Positions 16,917-27,600 of a stretch of DNA of 60,966 bases are shown here, in pieces. The stretch lies in NCBI RefSeq assembly GCF_039540575.1, contig NZ_BAABFC010000011.1, positions 1 to 60,966 on the forward strand, given 5' to 3'. How positions within the stretch are numbered: the first letter of the stretch is position 1; the number at the start of each line of letters is the position of its first letter. The notes under the pieces were generated by a model. The model was not told the origin of the DNA. It did not search any database and was given only the letters and a program-made list of their open reading frames with translations. Source of the DNA: Pseudaeromonas paramecii (GTDB lineage: Bacteria > Pseudomonadota > Gammaproteobacteria > Enterobacterales > Aeromonadaceae). The position numbers and the translations under genes were made by a program.

Positions 16917-17312
16917 CTAGAACTGCACCAGACGATCGGCAGACAAGGCCGCCTCGGCCAGCTGCCCCAAGCCGCTCAATACGAAGGGAGCCGACAGATT
17001 ATGCCCTATCTTGCCGGCCTCCTGGGCCTCTGCGGCATCCAGCACACCACGGCGCTGTGCCGCCGCCACACAGACATCCAGGCAGATCCCCTGCGCCAGT
17101 GCCAACGCCCGCCACTGCGCAACCAGATCGACTTCGTCCGAGGCGGGACAGACATAGCCGTTGGCGTTATACACCCCGCCTTGGTAGAAGAACACTTGGC
17201 TAAGACGATGGCCACGCGCCAGCAGGGCCTGAGCGAACAGCAAGGCCTGGGCCGAGGCCTCGCAGCCATAAGGGGGCCCCTGCACCAGCAGGGCAAAGCG
17301 CAGTGCGGACAT
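16917..17312 (-). CDS. tusD: TusD, sulfur-transfer subunit (DsrE family)
   Basis: The 131-residue protein contains VFFYQGGVYNANGY and DVCVAAAQRRGVLD, where the cysteine corresponds to the sulfur-accepting Cys78 of E. coli TusD. It accepts persulfide sulfur from TusA and transfers it to TusE. It is the first of the tusDCB genes and lies three bases after ridA, so the four genes are probably one operon. Confidence 0.93.
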   Translation of the reverse strand: MSALRFALLVQGPPYGCEASAQALLFAQALLARGHRLSQVFFYQGGVYNANGYVCPASDEVDLVAQWRALALAQGICLDVCVAAAQRRGVLDAAEAQEAGKIGHNLSAPFVLSGLGQLAEAALSADRLVQF

Positions 17313-17315
17313 GAT

Positions 17316-17699
17316 TTAGGCCAGGTGGGCGATGGCTTCAACTTCTACCAGCACATCCTTGGGTAGTCGGGCCACCTCGACGCAAGAACGCGCCGGTGCC
17401 GCTTCACCAAAGTACTGGGCATAGACCTCGTTGAAGGGGCCGAAATCGTTCATGTCCTTGAGGAAGCAGGTGGTCTTGATGACGGTGTCGGCGCTGGCGC
17501 CGGCCGCCACCAGGATGGCCAGCAGGTTCTTCATCACCTGTTCAGCCTGGGCACGGATATCCCCTTCCACCAGGGTCATGGTCTCGGGAATCAGCGGGAT
17601 CTGGCCTGAGGTGAAGATGAGATCGCCAACCCGGGTGGCCTGCACGTAGGGACCGATGGCAGCGGGGGCGGCGGGGGTGTTGATAACCTGCTTTTGCAT
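17316..17699 (-). CDS. ridA: RidA family reactive enamine/imine deaminase
   Basis: This 127-residue protein shows the RidA/YjgF/UK114 pattern: AIGPYVQATRVGDLIFTSGQIPL, KTTCFLKDMNDFGPFNEVYAQYF and the active-site arginine in PARSCVEVARLPKDVLVEVEAIA. RidA hydrolyses 2-aminoacrylate and related enamines released by PLP enzymes, protecting other PLP enzymes. It is three bases upstream of tusD on the same strand. Linkage of a sulfur relay to RidA makes some sense because cysteine desulfurases are PLP enzymes, but that link is inference. Confidence 0.93.
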   Translation of the reverse strand: MQKQVINTPAAPAAIGPYVQATRVGDLIFTSGQIPLIPETMTLVEGDIRAQAEQVMKNLLAILVAAGASADTVIKTTCFLKDMNDFGPFNEVYAQYFGEAAPARSCVEVARLPKDVLVEVEAIAHLA

Positions 17700-17787
17700 C
17701 CTTGACTCCTTGCATGACGGATGGGGCCCAACGGGCCAAACCCCAGCAAGGTATAAAACCCCCGCCGGGAGCGCAAGGGCTCAAAAA

Positions 17788-17814
17788 CAAAGAACCACCC
17801 CGCAGGGTGGTTCT
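17788..17814 (-). terminator. Rho-independent terminator of ahpF
   Basis: A perfect ten-pair stem AGAACCACCC / GGGTGGTTCT with a four-base loop is followed on the minus strand by TTGTTTTTG. It separates ahpF from ridA-tusDCB. Confidence 0.9.
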
Positions 17815-17832
17815 GATGATGCGGGCTGAGGC

Positions 17833-19380
17833 TTAAACCGAGGTGCGGATCAGGTAGTCGAAGGCCCCCAGCGCTGCCGTCGCACCGCTGCCCATGGAGA
17901 TGATGATCTGCTTGAAGGGCACCGTGGTGGCGTCCCCGGCAGCAAACACCCCAGGCATGGAGGTGGCGCCCTTGGCATCGATCTCGATCTCGCCAAAGCG
18001 GGTCAGGCTGATGTCGCTCTCCTTCAACCATTCGGTGTTGGGCACCAGGCCGATCTGCACGAAGATACCCGCCAGCTCCAGCTGTTTGACCTCGCCGCTG
18101 CTGCGGTCCTTATAGGCCAGCCCCACCACCTTGCTGCCATCCCCGATCACTTCCGTGGTCTGGGCATTGAGGATGATGTCAACGTTCGGCAAGGAGCGCG
18201 CTTTCTTCTGCAGTACCTCGTCGGCCCGCAGGGTGTCGGCAAACTCCACCACGGTCACATGCTCGACGATGCCGGCCAGATCGATGGCCGCCTCGATGCC
18301 GGAGTTACCGCCGCCGATCACCGCGACCTTCTTGCCCTTGAAGAAGGGACCGTCGCAGTGGGGGCAGTAGGCTACGCCCTTGGTACGGTACTCGGCCTCG
18401 CCGGGGACGTTCAGCTCCCGCCAGCGGGCGCCGGTGGCCAGCACCACGGCCCGGCTCTTGAGCTTGGCGCCACTCACCAGATCCAGCTCGACCTGATCGG
18501 CGCGGGTCAGCTTGGCCACCCGCTGCTCCGTGATGATATCCACGCCATATTGGCGCACATGTTGCTCCAGGCTGGCGGAAAGCTTGGGGCCTTCGGTATA
18601 GGGCACCGAGATGAAGTTTTCGATGCCCACGGTATCCATCACCTGACCACCGAAGCGCTCAGCCACCAGGCCGGTGCGGATCCCCTTGCGCGCGGCATAG
18701 ATGGCGGCAGCCGCGCCGGCCGGGCCGCCACCCACGATCAGCATGTCGTAGGGGGCCTTTTCGCTCAGCTCGGCGGCCTTGCGTTCGGCCGCACCGGTAT
18801 CCAGCTTGCCGACGATCTCAGGCAGCGTCATGCGGCCTTGACCGAAGGGCTCGCCGTTGAGGTAAACATTGGGCACCGCCATGATCTGACGGGCATTCAC
18901 CTCGTCCTGGAACAGGGCCCCATCGATCATGGTGTGGGTGATGTTGGGATTCAGGGTCGCCATCAGGTTCAGCGCCTGGACCACGTCCGGGCAATTCTGA
19001 CAGGACAGCGAGATATAGGTCTCGAAGTGGAACTCGCCCTTGAGCTGACGAATCTGCTCCAGCAGTGCCGGATCGGCCTTGGACGGGTGACCACCACTTT
19101 GCAGCAGCGCCAGCACCAGGGAGGTGAACTCGTGGCCCATGGGAATACCGGCAAAGTGCACGCGCGGTGCCTGGCCGGCGGCCGCCACGCTCAGGGTCGG
19201 TTGCCGCGGGGCATTACCCACCTTGAGAGAAATTTTGGCTGACATACCGGCAACCTCTTCGGCGAGGGCCTGCAATTCAGCGGACTTGGCTTGATCATTA
19301 CCGGACACGCTGAGCTCAATCGGGGTCACAATGTAGTTCAGATAGGTATCCAGTTGCTGTTTCAGATTGCTGTCTAACAT
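17833..19380 (-). CDS. ahpF: Alkyl hydroperoxide reductase subunit F
   Basis: This 515-residue flavoprotein transfers electrons from NADH to AhpC. It has the N-terminal tandem thioredoxin-like domain with the disulfide centre in SCQNCPD, then a thioredoxin-reductase-like domain with the FAD motif IVGGGPAGAAAAIYAARKG, the redox CPHC, an NAD-binding GGGNSGIEAAIDL and the C-terminal GVFAAGD. All key cysteines are present. It lies downstream of ahpC with a hairpin between, and is followed by its own terminator. Confidence 0.97.
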   Translation of the reverse strand: MLDSNLKQQLDTYLNYIVTPIELSVSGNDQAKSAELQALAEEVAGMSAKISLKVGNAPRQPTLSVAAAGQAPRVHFAGIPMGHEFTSLVLALLQSGGHPSKADPALLEQIRQLKGEFHFETYISLSCQNCPDVVQALNLMATLNPNITHTMIDGALFQDEVNARQIMAVPNVYLNGEPFGQGRMTLPEIVGKLDTGAAERKAAELSEKAPYDMLIVGGGPAGAAAAIYAARKGIRTGLVAERFGGQVMDTVGIENFISVPYTEGPKLSASLEQHVRQYGVDIITEQRVAKLTRADQVELDLVSGAKLKSRAVVLATGARWRELNVPGEAEYRTKGVAYCPHCDGPFFKGKKVAVIGGGNSGIEAAIDLAGIVEHVTVVEFADTLRADEVLQKKARSLPNVDIILNAQTTEVIGDGSKVVGLAYKDRSSGEVKQLELAGIFVQIGLVPNTEWLKESDISLTRFGEIEIDAKGATSMPGVFAAGDATTVPFKQIIISMGSGATAALGAFDYLIRTSV

Positions 19381-19403
19381 GGCGTGTCCTTAGATCTGTT
19401 GGT

Positions 19404-19425
19404 AAAAGGCCGGCTTGCGCCGGCC
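19404..19425 (-). terminator. Intercistronic hairpin (partial terminator) between ahpC and ahpF
   Basis: A perfect seven-pair GC stem GGCCGGC / GCCGGCC followed by TTTT on the minus strand lies in the 66-bp gap. It would lower ahpF expression relative to ahpC, as expected because AhpC is needed in excess. Confidence 0.7.
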
Positions 19426-19446
19426 TCGACATGGTTTGGCAGTGGC

Positions 19447-20013
19447 TTAGATCTTGCCGACCAGGTCCAGAGACGGAGCCAGAGTGGCGTCGCCTTCCTT
19501 CCACTTGGCGGGGCACACTTCGCCCGGGTGAGAAGCCACGTATTGAGCCGCCTTCACCTTGCGCAGCAGTTCCAGGGCGTCACGGCCGATCCCGCCGGCA
19601 TTGATTTCCACGATCTGGATCTTGCCTTCCGGATCGATGACGAAGGTACCGCGGTCAGCCAGACCGGCTTCTTCGATCATCACGCCGAAGTTGCGGGTGA
19701 TGACGCCAGTCGGGTCACCGATCATGGGGTACTGGATCTTCTTGATGGTGTCAGAGGTGTCGTGCCAAGCCTTGTGGGTGAAGTGGGTGTCGGTGGAGAC
19801 GGAGTAGATTTCCACGCCCAGCTTCTGGAATTCGGCATAGTTGTCAGCCAGATCGCCCAGTTCGGTGGGGCAAACGAAGGTGAAGTCAGCCGGGTAGAAA
19901 AACACGACAGACCACTTGCCCTTCAGGTCAGCGTCGGAAACCTGGATGAATTGACCATTGTGGTAGGCGGTGGCGGTAAAGGGCTTTACTTCAGTGTTGA
20001 TGTAGGTAGACAT
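19447..20013 (-). CDS. ahpC: Alkyl hydroperoxide reductase subunit C (peroxiredoxin)
   Basis: The 188-residue typical two-cysteine peroxiredoxin has the peroxidatic cysteine at about residue 48 (DFTFVCPTELGD) and the resolving cysteine in GEVCPAKW near residue 167. It reduces hydrogen peroxide and organic peroxides and is recycled by AhpF. The ribosome binding site AAGGAG precedes the ATG. The upstream leader contains a CCCTCA/TGAGGG hairpin. Control by OxyR is usual for this operon, but no OxyR site was assigned with confidence. Confidence 0.97.
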   Translation of the reverse strand: MSTYINTEVKPFTATAYHNGQFIQVSDADLKGKWSVVFFYPADFTFVCPTELGDLADNYAEFQKLGVEIYSVSTDTHFTHKAWHDTSDTIKKIQYPMIGDPTGVITRNFGVMIEEAGLADRGTFVIDPEGKIQIVEINAGGIGRDALELLRKVKAAQYVASHPGEVCPAKWKEGDATLAPSLDLVGKI

Positions 20014-20198
20014 GGTTCGCTCCTTGGTAAAGAACCCTCAGACCGTGAGGGATTCGACGGGTTCATAGTAGACTGACCACACACTTATGCATAACGGTAA
20101 AAACCGACAGCAACAATCGACTCAACCGATTGCCAGGTCAACACCGCAGGGAGTCAATCTACCCCATTGCCATGGCAAACGCATGAACCCAGATAGCA
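20014..20198 (-). promoter_or_regulatory. ahpC upstream region
   Basis: This interval must contain the ahpC promoter. A candidate -10 (TACTAT on the minus strand, near 20067-20072) is visible without a clear -35, as at activator-dependent promoters. A hairpin CCCTCAC/TGAGGG at about 20035-20050 sits in the leader. Confidence 0.4.
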
Positions 20199-20222
20199 AA
20201 AAGGGCCCCGAAGGGCCCTTTA
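20199..20222 (-). terminator. Rho-independent terminator of rpoBC
   Basis: AAGGGCCC / GGGCCCTT forms a GC-rich stem about 28 bp after the rpoC stop, followed on the minus strand by TTTTTGC. It ends the beta operon. Confidence 0.9.
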
Positions 20223-20249
20223 TCTTAGTGTCGGCATGCAACGACGTGC

Positions 20250-23200
20250 TTATTCGCCGTCGAAGCTGCCGGCGGCGTTGAGCAGATCCGCCAGGTTCTG
20301 CTCGGCCTCGTCGGCGGTCACGTGCGGCACAGCCTGTTGCTCCAGGGCAGCCTTGCGTTTCTGATGACGGCTCTGGTGGTAGGCAAAGCCTGTACCCGCC
20401 GGGATCAGACGACCCACGATGACGTTCTCCTTCAGACCGCGCAGATCGTCGATCTTGCCGGAAACGGCCGCTTCGGTCAGCACCCGTGTGGTCTCCTGGA
20501 ATGAGGCCGCAGAGATGAAGGACTCGGTGTTCAGAGACGCCTTGGTGATACCCATCAGCACACGGCGATAGGTGGCCGGACGCTTGCCTTCGGCTTCCAG
20601 CTTGCGGTTGGCAATCTTGACCCGGGCCACTTCCACCTGTTCGCTTTCCAGGAACTCGGAATCCCCACCGTCGATGATCTCACCCTTACGCAGCATCTGA
20701 CGCACGATGACTTCGATGTGCTTGTCGTTGATCTTAACGCCTTGCAGACGGTAAACGTCCTGCACTTCGTTGACGATGTAGTTGGCCACCGGGCTGATGC
20801 CGCGCAGGCGCAGGATGTCGTGAGCAGACTCGGGACCGTCCGCCAGCACTTCGCCCTGTTGCACCTTTTCCCCTTCGAATACGTTGAGGTTACGCCACTT
20901 GGGGATCATCTCTTCGTAAACGTCGCCACCATCGGTCGGCGTGATCACCAAGCGGCGCTTGCCCTTGGTTTCCTTGCCGAAGGAGATGGTACCGGAGATC
21001 TCGGCCAGAATGGCCGGTTCCTTCGGCATACGCGCTTCGAACAGGTCGGCAACGCGGGGCAGACCCCCGGTGATGTCCTTGGTACCGCCGGATTCCTGCG
21101 GAATACGTGCCACCGCATCACCCACGTTTACCTGGGCGCCGTCTTCCAGCTGGACGATGGCCTGGCCAGGCAGGAAGTACTGAGCGGCCACTTCGGTGCC
21201 CGGGATCAGGATGTCCTTGCCCTGCTCATCCACCAGCTTCACGGTCGGACGCAGTTCCTTACCGGAAGAGCTCCGCTCGTTGACGTCCAGCACCACGATA
21301 GAGGACAGACCGGTCAGCTCGTCGGTTTGACGGCTGATGGTGATGCCTTCGATCAGGTCGATGAACTTAATCCGACCGGCCACTTCGGTGATGATCGGGT
21401 GGGTGTGCGGATCCCAGTTGGCCACGATCTGGCCGGCAGTGACCGGTTGACCATCCTTCACTTCCAGTACGGAGCCGTAGGGCAGCTTGTGGCTTTCCTT
21501 GGTCCGGCCCAAGTCGTCCATGATGGTCAACTCGGAGGAGCGTGAGGTGATAACCAGCTTGTCGGCACTGTTGGTAACAAACTTGGCGTTTTGCAGCTTG
21601 ATGTTACCTGTGTTCTTGACCTGTACGTTGCTCTCGGCCGCGGCACGGGATGCCGCCCCCCCGATGTGGAAGGTACGCATGGTCAGCTGGGTACCCGGCT
21701 CACCGATGGATTGGGCGGCGATGACGCCAACCGCTTCACCGGCGTTGACGATGTGACCACGGGCCAGATCGCGACCGTAACAGTGGGCACAGACACCGAA
21801 GTCAGTCTCACAGGTGATGGCGGAACGCACCTTGACGCGGTCGACGGAGTGACGCTCCAGCTCGTTACACCACTTTTCGTCCAGCAGGGTGTTACGGGTG
21901 ACCAGCACCTCGTCGGAGCCCGGCTTGATGACGTCTTCAGCCACCACACGACCCAGCACGCGCTCACGCAGCGGCTCGACCACATCGCCACCTTCGATCA
22001 GCGGGGTCATCCACAGACCTTCTTCGGTACCACAGTCGGACTCGGTGATCACCAGATCCTGGGCCACGTCCACCAGACGACGGGTCAGGTAACCGGAGTT
22101 CGCGGTCTTCAGTGCGGTATCCGCCAGACCCTTACGGGCACCGTGGGTGGAGATGAAGTACTGCAGTACGTTCAGACCTTCACGGAAGTTCGCCACGATC
22201 GGCGTTTCGATGATGGAGCCGTCCGGCTTGGCCATCAGGCCCCGCATCCCCGCCAGCTGACGGATCTGGGCAGCAGAACCCCGCGCCCCGGAGTCGGCCA
22301 TCATGAAGATGCTGTTGAAAGAGGCTTGCTCTTCTTCTTCACCGCGGCTGTTGACGGCCTTCTCCTTGGAGAGGTTTTCCATCATCGCCTTGGACACACG
22401 CTCGTTGGCGCTAGCCCAGATGTCGATAACCTTGTTGTAGCGTTCGCCCGCAGTCACCAGACCAGACTGGAACTGCTCCTGGATCTCGGCTACTTCGGCC
22501 TCGGCGGCCTCGATGATGTCCTTCTTGGCATCCGGGATCACCATGTCGTTGATGCCCACGGAGGAGCCAGACAGGGCGGCGTAGTGGAAACCGGTATACA
22601 TCAGCTGGTCAGCGAATATGACGGTGTCCTTCAGGCCCAGACGACGGTAGCAGGTGTTCAGCAGCTTGGAGATGGCCTTCTTGCCCAACGCCTTGTTGGA
22701 GACATGCTTGAACCAGTTCTCCGGATGGGCAGCCAGGTCGGCCTTCTCGGCGTCAGACAGCACCTTGGGCTCGTCGATCAACGCATAGTCCATGCCCTTG
22801 GGCAGGATCAGCGACAGGATGGAGCGACCCACTGTGGTGTTCTTCAGCTCGGTCTTGGCCACCAGCTCACCGGCTTCGTTCTTCACGTACTCGGTGATAC
22901 GGCACTTGACCCGGGCATGCAGGGAGGCAAGACCGGCACGGTAGACCTTCTCGGCTTCCTTCGCGCTACCCAGCACCATGCCTTCACCCTTGGCACCGAC
23001 CTTGGCACGGGTCATGTAGTACAGACCCAGTACCACGTCCTGAGACGGCACGATGATAGGCTCACCGGAGGCGGGAGACAGGATGTTGTTGGTGGACATC
23101 ATCAGCGCACGGGCTTCCAGCTGGGCTTCCAGGGTCAGCGGTACGTGGACCGCCATCTGGTCACCGTCGAAGTCGGCGTTGAATGCGGAACACACCAGCG

Positions 23201-24551
23201 GGTGCAGCTGAATGGCCTTACCTTCGATCAGGGTCGGCTCGAACGCCTGGATACCCAGACGGTGCAGGGTCGGCGCCCGGTTCAGCATGACGGGGTGTTC
23301 GCGGATCACTTCGTCCAGGATATCCCACACCACGGCTTCTTCGCGCTCGACCATCTTCTTGGCCGCCTTGATGGTGGTGGCCAGGCCGCGGGCTTCCAGC
23401 TTGCCGTAGATGAAGGGCTTGAACAGCTCCAGCGCCATCTTCTTGGGCAGACCGCACTGATGCAGACGCAGGGTCGGACCTACGGTGATAACGGAACGAC
23501 CGGAGTAGTCGACCCGCTTACCCAGCAGGTTTTGACGGAAACGACCTTGCTTACCCTTGATCATGTCGGCCAGGGACTTCAGCGGACGCTTGTTGGAGCC
23601 GGTGATGGCTCGGCCACGACGGCCGTTATCCAGCAGGGCATCCACGGACTCTTGCAGCATGCGCTTTTCGTTGCGCACGATAATGTCCGGCGCAGCCAGA
23701 TCCAGCAGGCGCTTCAAACGGTTGTTCCGGTTGATCACGCGGCGGTACAGATCGTTCAGATCGGAGGTGGCGAAACGGCCACCGTCCAGCGGTACCAGCG
23801 GACGCAGGTCCGGCGGCAGCACCGGCAGCACCGTCATGATCATCCACTCCGGCTTGTTGCCGGACAGCAGGAAGGCTTCCATCAGCTTCAGGCGCTTGGT
23901 GGTCTTCTTGCGCTTGGTTTCGGAGTTGGTCTGTTGCAGCTCCTCGCGCATCTGGGCGATTTCCTGCTCCAGATCCAGGCCACGCAGCAGCTCCAGGATC
24001 GCCTCGGCGCCCATCTTGGCTTCGAACTCGTCACCGTACTCTTCCAGGGCATCCAGGTACTGTTCTTCGGACAGCATCTGGCCGCACTCCAGGGCGGTCA
24101 TGCCGGCTTCGATCACCACGAAGGATTCGAAGTACAGCACGCGCTCGATGTCACGCAGGGTCATGTCCAGCAGCAGACCGATCCGGGACGGCAGGGACTT
24201 GAGGAACCAGATGTGAGCCACCGGGGAGGCCAGCTCGATGTGACCCATGCGCTCACGGCGCACCTTGGTCTGAGTGACTTCAACGCCGCACTTCTCACAG
24301 ATCACGCCACGGTGCTTGAGGCGCTTGTACTTGCCGCACAGACATTCGTAGTCTTTCACCGGGCCGAAGATACGTGCGCAGAACAGACCGTCACGCTCCG
24401 GCTTGAAGGTACGGTAGTTGATGGTTTCCGGCTTTTTCACTTCACCGAAAGACCAGGAGCGAATCATGTCCGGAGAGGCCAAGGCAATCTTGATGCCGTC
24501 AAACTCTTCGGTTTTGCTCTGTGCTTTCAAAAACTTAAGTAAGTCTTTCAC
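20250..24551 (-). CDS. rpoC: RNA polymerase beta' subunit
   Basis: The 1433-residue catalytic subunit carries the N-terminal zinc site (CLCGKYKRLKHRGVICEKCGVE), the catalytic magnesium motif NADFDGDQMAVHVP, the second zinc cluster with CAHCYGRDLARG, and the trigger-loop region following AAQSIGEPGTQLTMRTFHIGG. The start is a GTG at 24549-24551, as in E. coli. It lies 77 bp downstream of rpoB with an intergenic hairpin between, and ends at a strong terminator. Confidence 0.98.
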   Translation of the reverse strand: MKDLLKFLKAQSKTEEFDGIKIALASPDMIRSWSFGEVKKPETINYRTFKPERDGLFCARIFGPVKDYECLCGKYKRLKHRGVICEKCGVEVTQTKVRRERMGHIELASPVAHIWFLKSLPSRIGLLLDMTLRDIERVLYFESFVVIEAGMTALECGQMLSEEQYLDALEEYGDEFEAKMGAEAILELLRGLDLEQEIAQMREELQQTNSETKRKKTTKRLKLMEAFLLSGNKPEWMIMTVLPVLPPDLRPLVPLDGGRFATSDLNDLYRRVINRNNRLKRLLDLAAPDIIVRNEKRMLQESVDALLDNGRRGRAITGSNKRPLKSLADMIKGKQGRFRQNLLGKRVDYSGRSVITVGPTLRLHQCGLPKKMALELFKPFIYGKLEARGLATTIKAAKKMVEREEAVVWDILDEVIREHPVMLNRAPTLHRLGIQAFEPTLIEGKAIQLHPLVCSAFNADFDGDQMAVHVPLTLEAQLEARALMMSTNNILSPASGEPIIVPSQDVVLGLYYMTRAKVGAKGEGMVLGSAKEAEKVYRAGLASLHARVKCRITEYVKNEAGELVAKTELKNTTVGRSILSLILPKGMDYALIDEPKVLSDAEKADLAAHPENWFKHVSNKALGKKAISKLLNTCYRRLGLKDTVIFADQLMYTGFHYAALSGSSVGINDMVIPDAKKDIIEAAEAEVAEIQEQFQSGLVTAGERYNKVIDIWASANERVSKAMMENLSKEKAVNSRGEEEEQASFNSIFMMADSGARGSAAQIRQLAGMRGLMAKPDGSIIETPIVANFREGLNVLQYFISTHGARKGLADTALKTANSGYLTRRLVDVAQDLVITESDCGTEEGLWMTPLIEGGDVVEPLRERVLGRVVAEDVIKPGSDEVLVTRNTLLDEKWCNELERHSVDRVKVRSAITCETDFGVCAHCYGRDLARGHIVNAGEAVGVIAAQSIGEPGTQLTMRTFHIGGAASRAAAESNVQVKNTGNIKLQNAKFVTNSADKLVITSRSSELTIMDDLGRTKESHKLPYGSVLEVKDGQPVTAGQIVANWDPHTHPIITEVAGRIKFIDLIEGITISRQTDELTGLSSIVVLDVNERSSSGKELRPTVKLVDEQGKDILIPGTEVAAQYFLPGQAIVQLEDGAQVNVGDAVARIPQESGGTKDITGGLPRVADLFEARMPKEPAILAEISGTISFGKETKGKRRLVITPTDGGDVYEEMIPKWRNLNVFEGEKVQQGEVLADGPESAHDILRLRGISPVANYIVNEVQDVYRLQGVKINDKHIEVIVRQMLRKGEIIDGGDSEFLESEQVEVARVKIANRKLEAEGKRPATYRRVLMGITKASLNTESFISAASFQETTRVLTEAAVSGKIDDLRGLKENVIVGRLIPAGTGFAYHQSRHQKRKAALEQQAVPHVTADEAEQNLADLLNAAGSFDGE

Positions 24552-24579
24552 GTGTGTCTCCCGTCAGGAGTTCAATCAT

Positions 24580-24600
24580 GGCGCCCCGCAGGGCGCCCTT
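24580..24600 (-). other. Hairpin in the rpoB-rpoC intergenic space
   Basis: GGGCGCC / GGCGCCC-type pairing around a short loop forms a stable stem in the 77-bp gap. On the coding strand no T run follows it, so it is more likely an RNA-processing or stability element than a terminator. Confidence 0.5.
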
Positions 24601-24628
24601 TTCTATCACGGCACTAAGGGCTGAACCC

Positions 24629-27600
24629 TTATTCCTCTTCCAGCTCGATGTTGATCCCCAGGGAGCGGATTTCCTTCAGCAATACGTTGAAGGACTCGGG
24701 CATGCCCGGCTCCATGCGGTGGTCGCCATCCACGATGTTCTTGTACATCTTGGTACGACCGTTCACATCATCAGACTTGACGGTGAGCATTTCCTGCAGG
24801 GTGTAGGCGGCGCCATAGGCTTCCAGCGCCCACACTTCCATCTCCCCGAAACGCTGACCGCCGAACTGGGCCTTACCACCCAGCGGCTGCTGGGTAACCA
24901 GGCTGTAGGAACCGGTGGAACGGGCGTGCATCTTGTCGTCCACCAGGTGGTTCAGCTTGAGCATGTACATGTAGCCCACGGTGACCTGACGCTCGAACGG
25001 CATACCGGTACGACCATCGAACAGGGTGATCTGGCCGGACTCCGGCAGATCGGCCAGCTTGAGCAGCGACTTGATTTCGCGCTCCTTGGCCCCGTCGAAT
25101 ACCGGGGTAGCCACGGGCATCCCCTTGCGCAGGTTCTGCGCCAGGGTCCGCACCTCGTCATCAGACAGGCTGTTGATGTCCACCTTCTGCTTGGTCTGCT
25201 CGCCCAGGTCATACACTTCCTGGAGGAAACCACGCAGCTTGGCCAGCTCCTGCTGTTCCTTGATCATGCGGTCAATCTTCTCACCGATGCCCTTGGCCGC
25301 GAGACCCAGGTGCACTTCGAGAACCTGACCGATGTTCATCCGGGACGGTACGCCCAGCGGGTTCAGCACGATATCCACCGGACGGCCGTACTCGTCGTGC
25401 GGCATGTCTTCAATGGGGCAGATCTTGGAGATAACACCCTTGTTACCGTGACGACCGGCCATCTTGTCACCCGGCTGGATGCGACGCTTCACGGCCAGGT
25501 ACACCTTGACGATCTTCAGCACGCCGGGGGCCAGATCATCGCCTTGGATGATCTTCTGACGCTTGGCTTCGAACTTACGATCGAACTCTTCCTTCAGCGC
25601 CACGTACTGCTCGGCGATCTGCTCCAGCTCAACTTGCTTGGCTTCGTCGTCGATGGCCTGCTCCAGCCACTTCTTGCGATCCATGGCGTCGATCTTGTCG
25701 GCAGACACCCCGGAGTTCACCAGCAGGGAACGGGCCCGGCCGAAGATACCGTCTTCGAAGATCTTGAACTCTTCGGTCAGGTCCTTCTTGGCATCCCGCA
25801 GCTGCATGTCCTCGATTTCCTTGGCACGCTTGTCCTTCTCCACGCCATCGCGGGTAAAGACTTGCACGTCAACCACGGTACCGTAGACACCGTTGGGCAC
25901 CCGCAGGGAGGAGTCCTTCACGTCGGAGGCCTTCTCACCGAAGATGGCGCGCAGCAGCTTCTCTTCCGGAGTCAGTTGGGTTTCACCCTTCGGCGTCACC
26001 TTACCCACCAGGATGTCGCCACCTTGCACTTCGGCACCCACGTAGACGATACCGGACTCGTCCAGCTTGGACAGGGCGGCTTCACCCACGTTGGGGATAT
26101 CGGCGGTGATCTCTTCCGGGCCAAGCTTGGTGTCCCGGGCGATACAGGCCAGTTCCTGGATGTGGATGGTGGTCAGGCGATCTTCCTGCACCACACGCTC
26201 GGAGACCAGGATGGAGTCTTCGAAGTTGTAACCGTTCCAGGGCATGAAGGCGACGCGCAGGTTTTGACCCAGCGCCAGTTCACCCAGGTCGGTGGACGGG
26301 CCGTCAGCCAGCACGTCACCGGCCATGACCGGCTCACCCATCATCACGCAGGTACGCTGGTTGATGCAGGTATTCTGGTTGGAGCGGGTGTACTTGGTCA
26401 GGTTGTAGATGTCGATGCCTGCTTCGCCGGCAGCCAGCTCATCTTCGTTCACCTTGATCACGATACGGGAGGCGTCGGCATAATCCACCACGCCACCACG
26501 ACGGGCCACCACGGTCACCCCGGAGTCAACCGCCACGGCACGTTCCATACCGGTACCCACCAGCGGCTTGTCGGCACGCAGGGTCGGCACGGCTTGCCGT
26601 TGCATGTTTGACCCCATCAGCGCCCGGTTGGCGTCATCGTGCTCCAGGAAGGGGATCAGGGACGCCGCCACTGAGACCACCTGTTGCGGACTCACATCCA
26701 TGTACTGGATCTGGTCAACATTCATGAAGGTGGACTCGCCCTTGTGACGGCACGGCACCAGCTCGTCAACCAGCTTGCCGTTTTCATCCACATTGGCGTT
26801 AGCCTGGGCGATAACGTAGTTGCCTTCCTCGATGGCGGACAGGTATTCCACCTCGTCGGTGATCACGCTGTCCACGACCTTACGATACGGGGTTTCCAGG
26901 AAGCCGTATTCGTTGGTACGGGAGTAGACCGCCAGGGAGTTGATCAGACCGATGTTCGGACCTTCGGGGGTCTCGATGGGGCACAGACGACCGTAGTGGG
27001 TCGGGTGTACGTCACGGACTTCGAAGCCGGCGCGCTCACGGGTCAGACCGCCCGGGCCCAACGCGGAGATACGGCGCTTGTGGGTGATCTCGGACAGCGG
27101 GTTGTTTTGGTCCATGAACTGGGACAGCTGGCTGGAACCGAAGAACTCCTTCACCGCGGCAGAGATCGGCTTGGCGTTGATCAGGTCCTGCGGCATGACG
27201 GCATCCAGATCGCCCAGAGACAGGCGCTCCTTCACGGCACGTTCCACCCGCACCAGACCGACGCGGAACTGGTTCTCGGCCATTTCGCCCACGGAGCGGA
27301 TACGGCGGTTACCCAGGTGGTCGATGTCGTCCACTTCATCGTTACCGTTACGGATATCGATGAGTTTCTGCATGACTTCGACGATGTCGTCCTTGGTCAG
27401 GATGCCCGGGCCAGTTTGATCTTCGCGATGCAGACGGCTGTTGAACTTCATCCGGCCCACGGTGGACAGATCGTAGCGATCTTCGGAGAAGAACAGGTTG
27501 TCGAACAGCTGTTCGGCCGCATCCCGTGTCGGCGGCTCACCGGGACGCATCATGCGATAGATTTCCACCAGGGCCTCGAGGCGGTTGGTGGAGGAATCGA

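Noticed and set aside
21591..24542. 983-residue open frame antisense to rpoC (with similar frames opposite rpoB and fusA)
   Set aside because: These mirror highly expressed genes with strong codon bias, which suppresses stops on the other strand; there is no ribosome binding site or family match.
24580..24600. Terminator between rpoB and rpoC
   Set aside because: There is no T run on the coding strand and rpoC must be co-expressed with rpoB.
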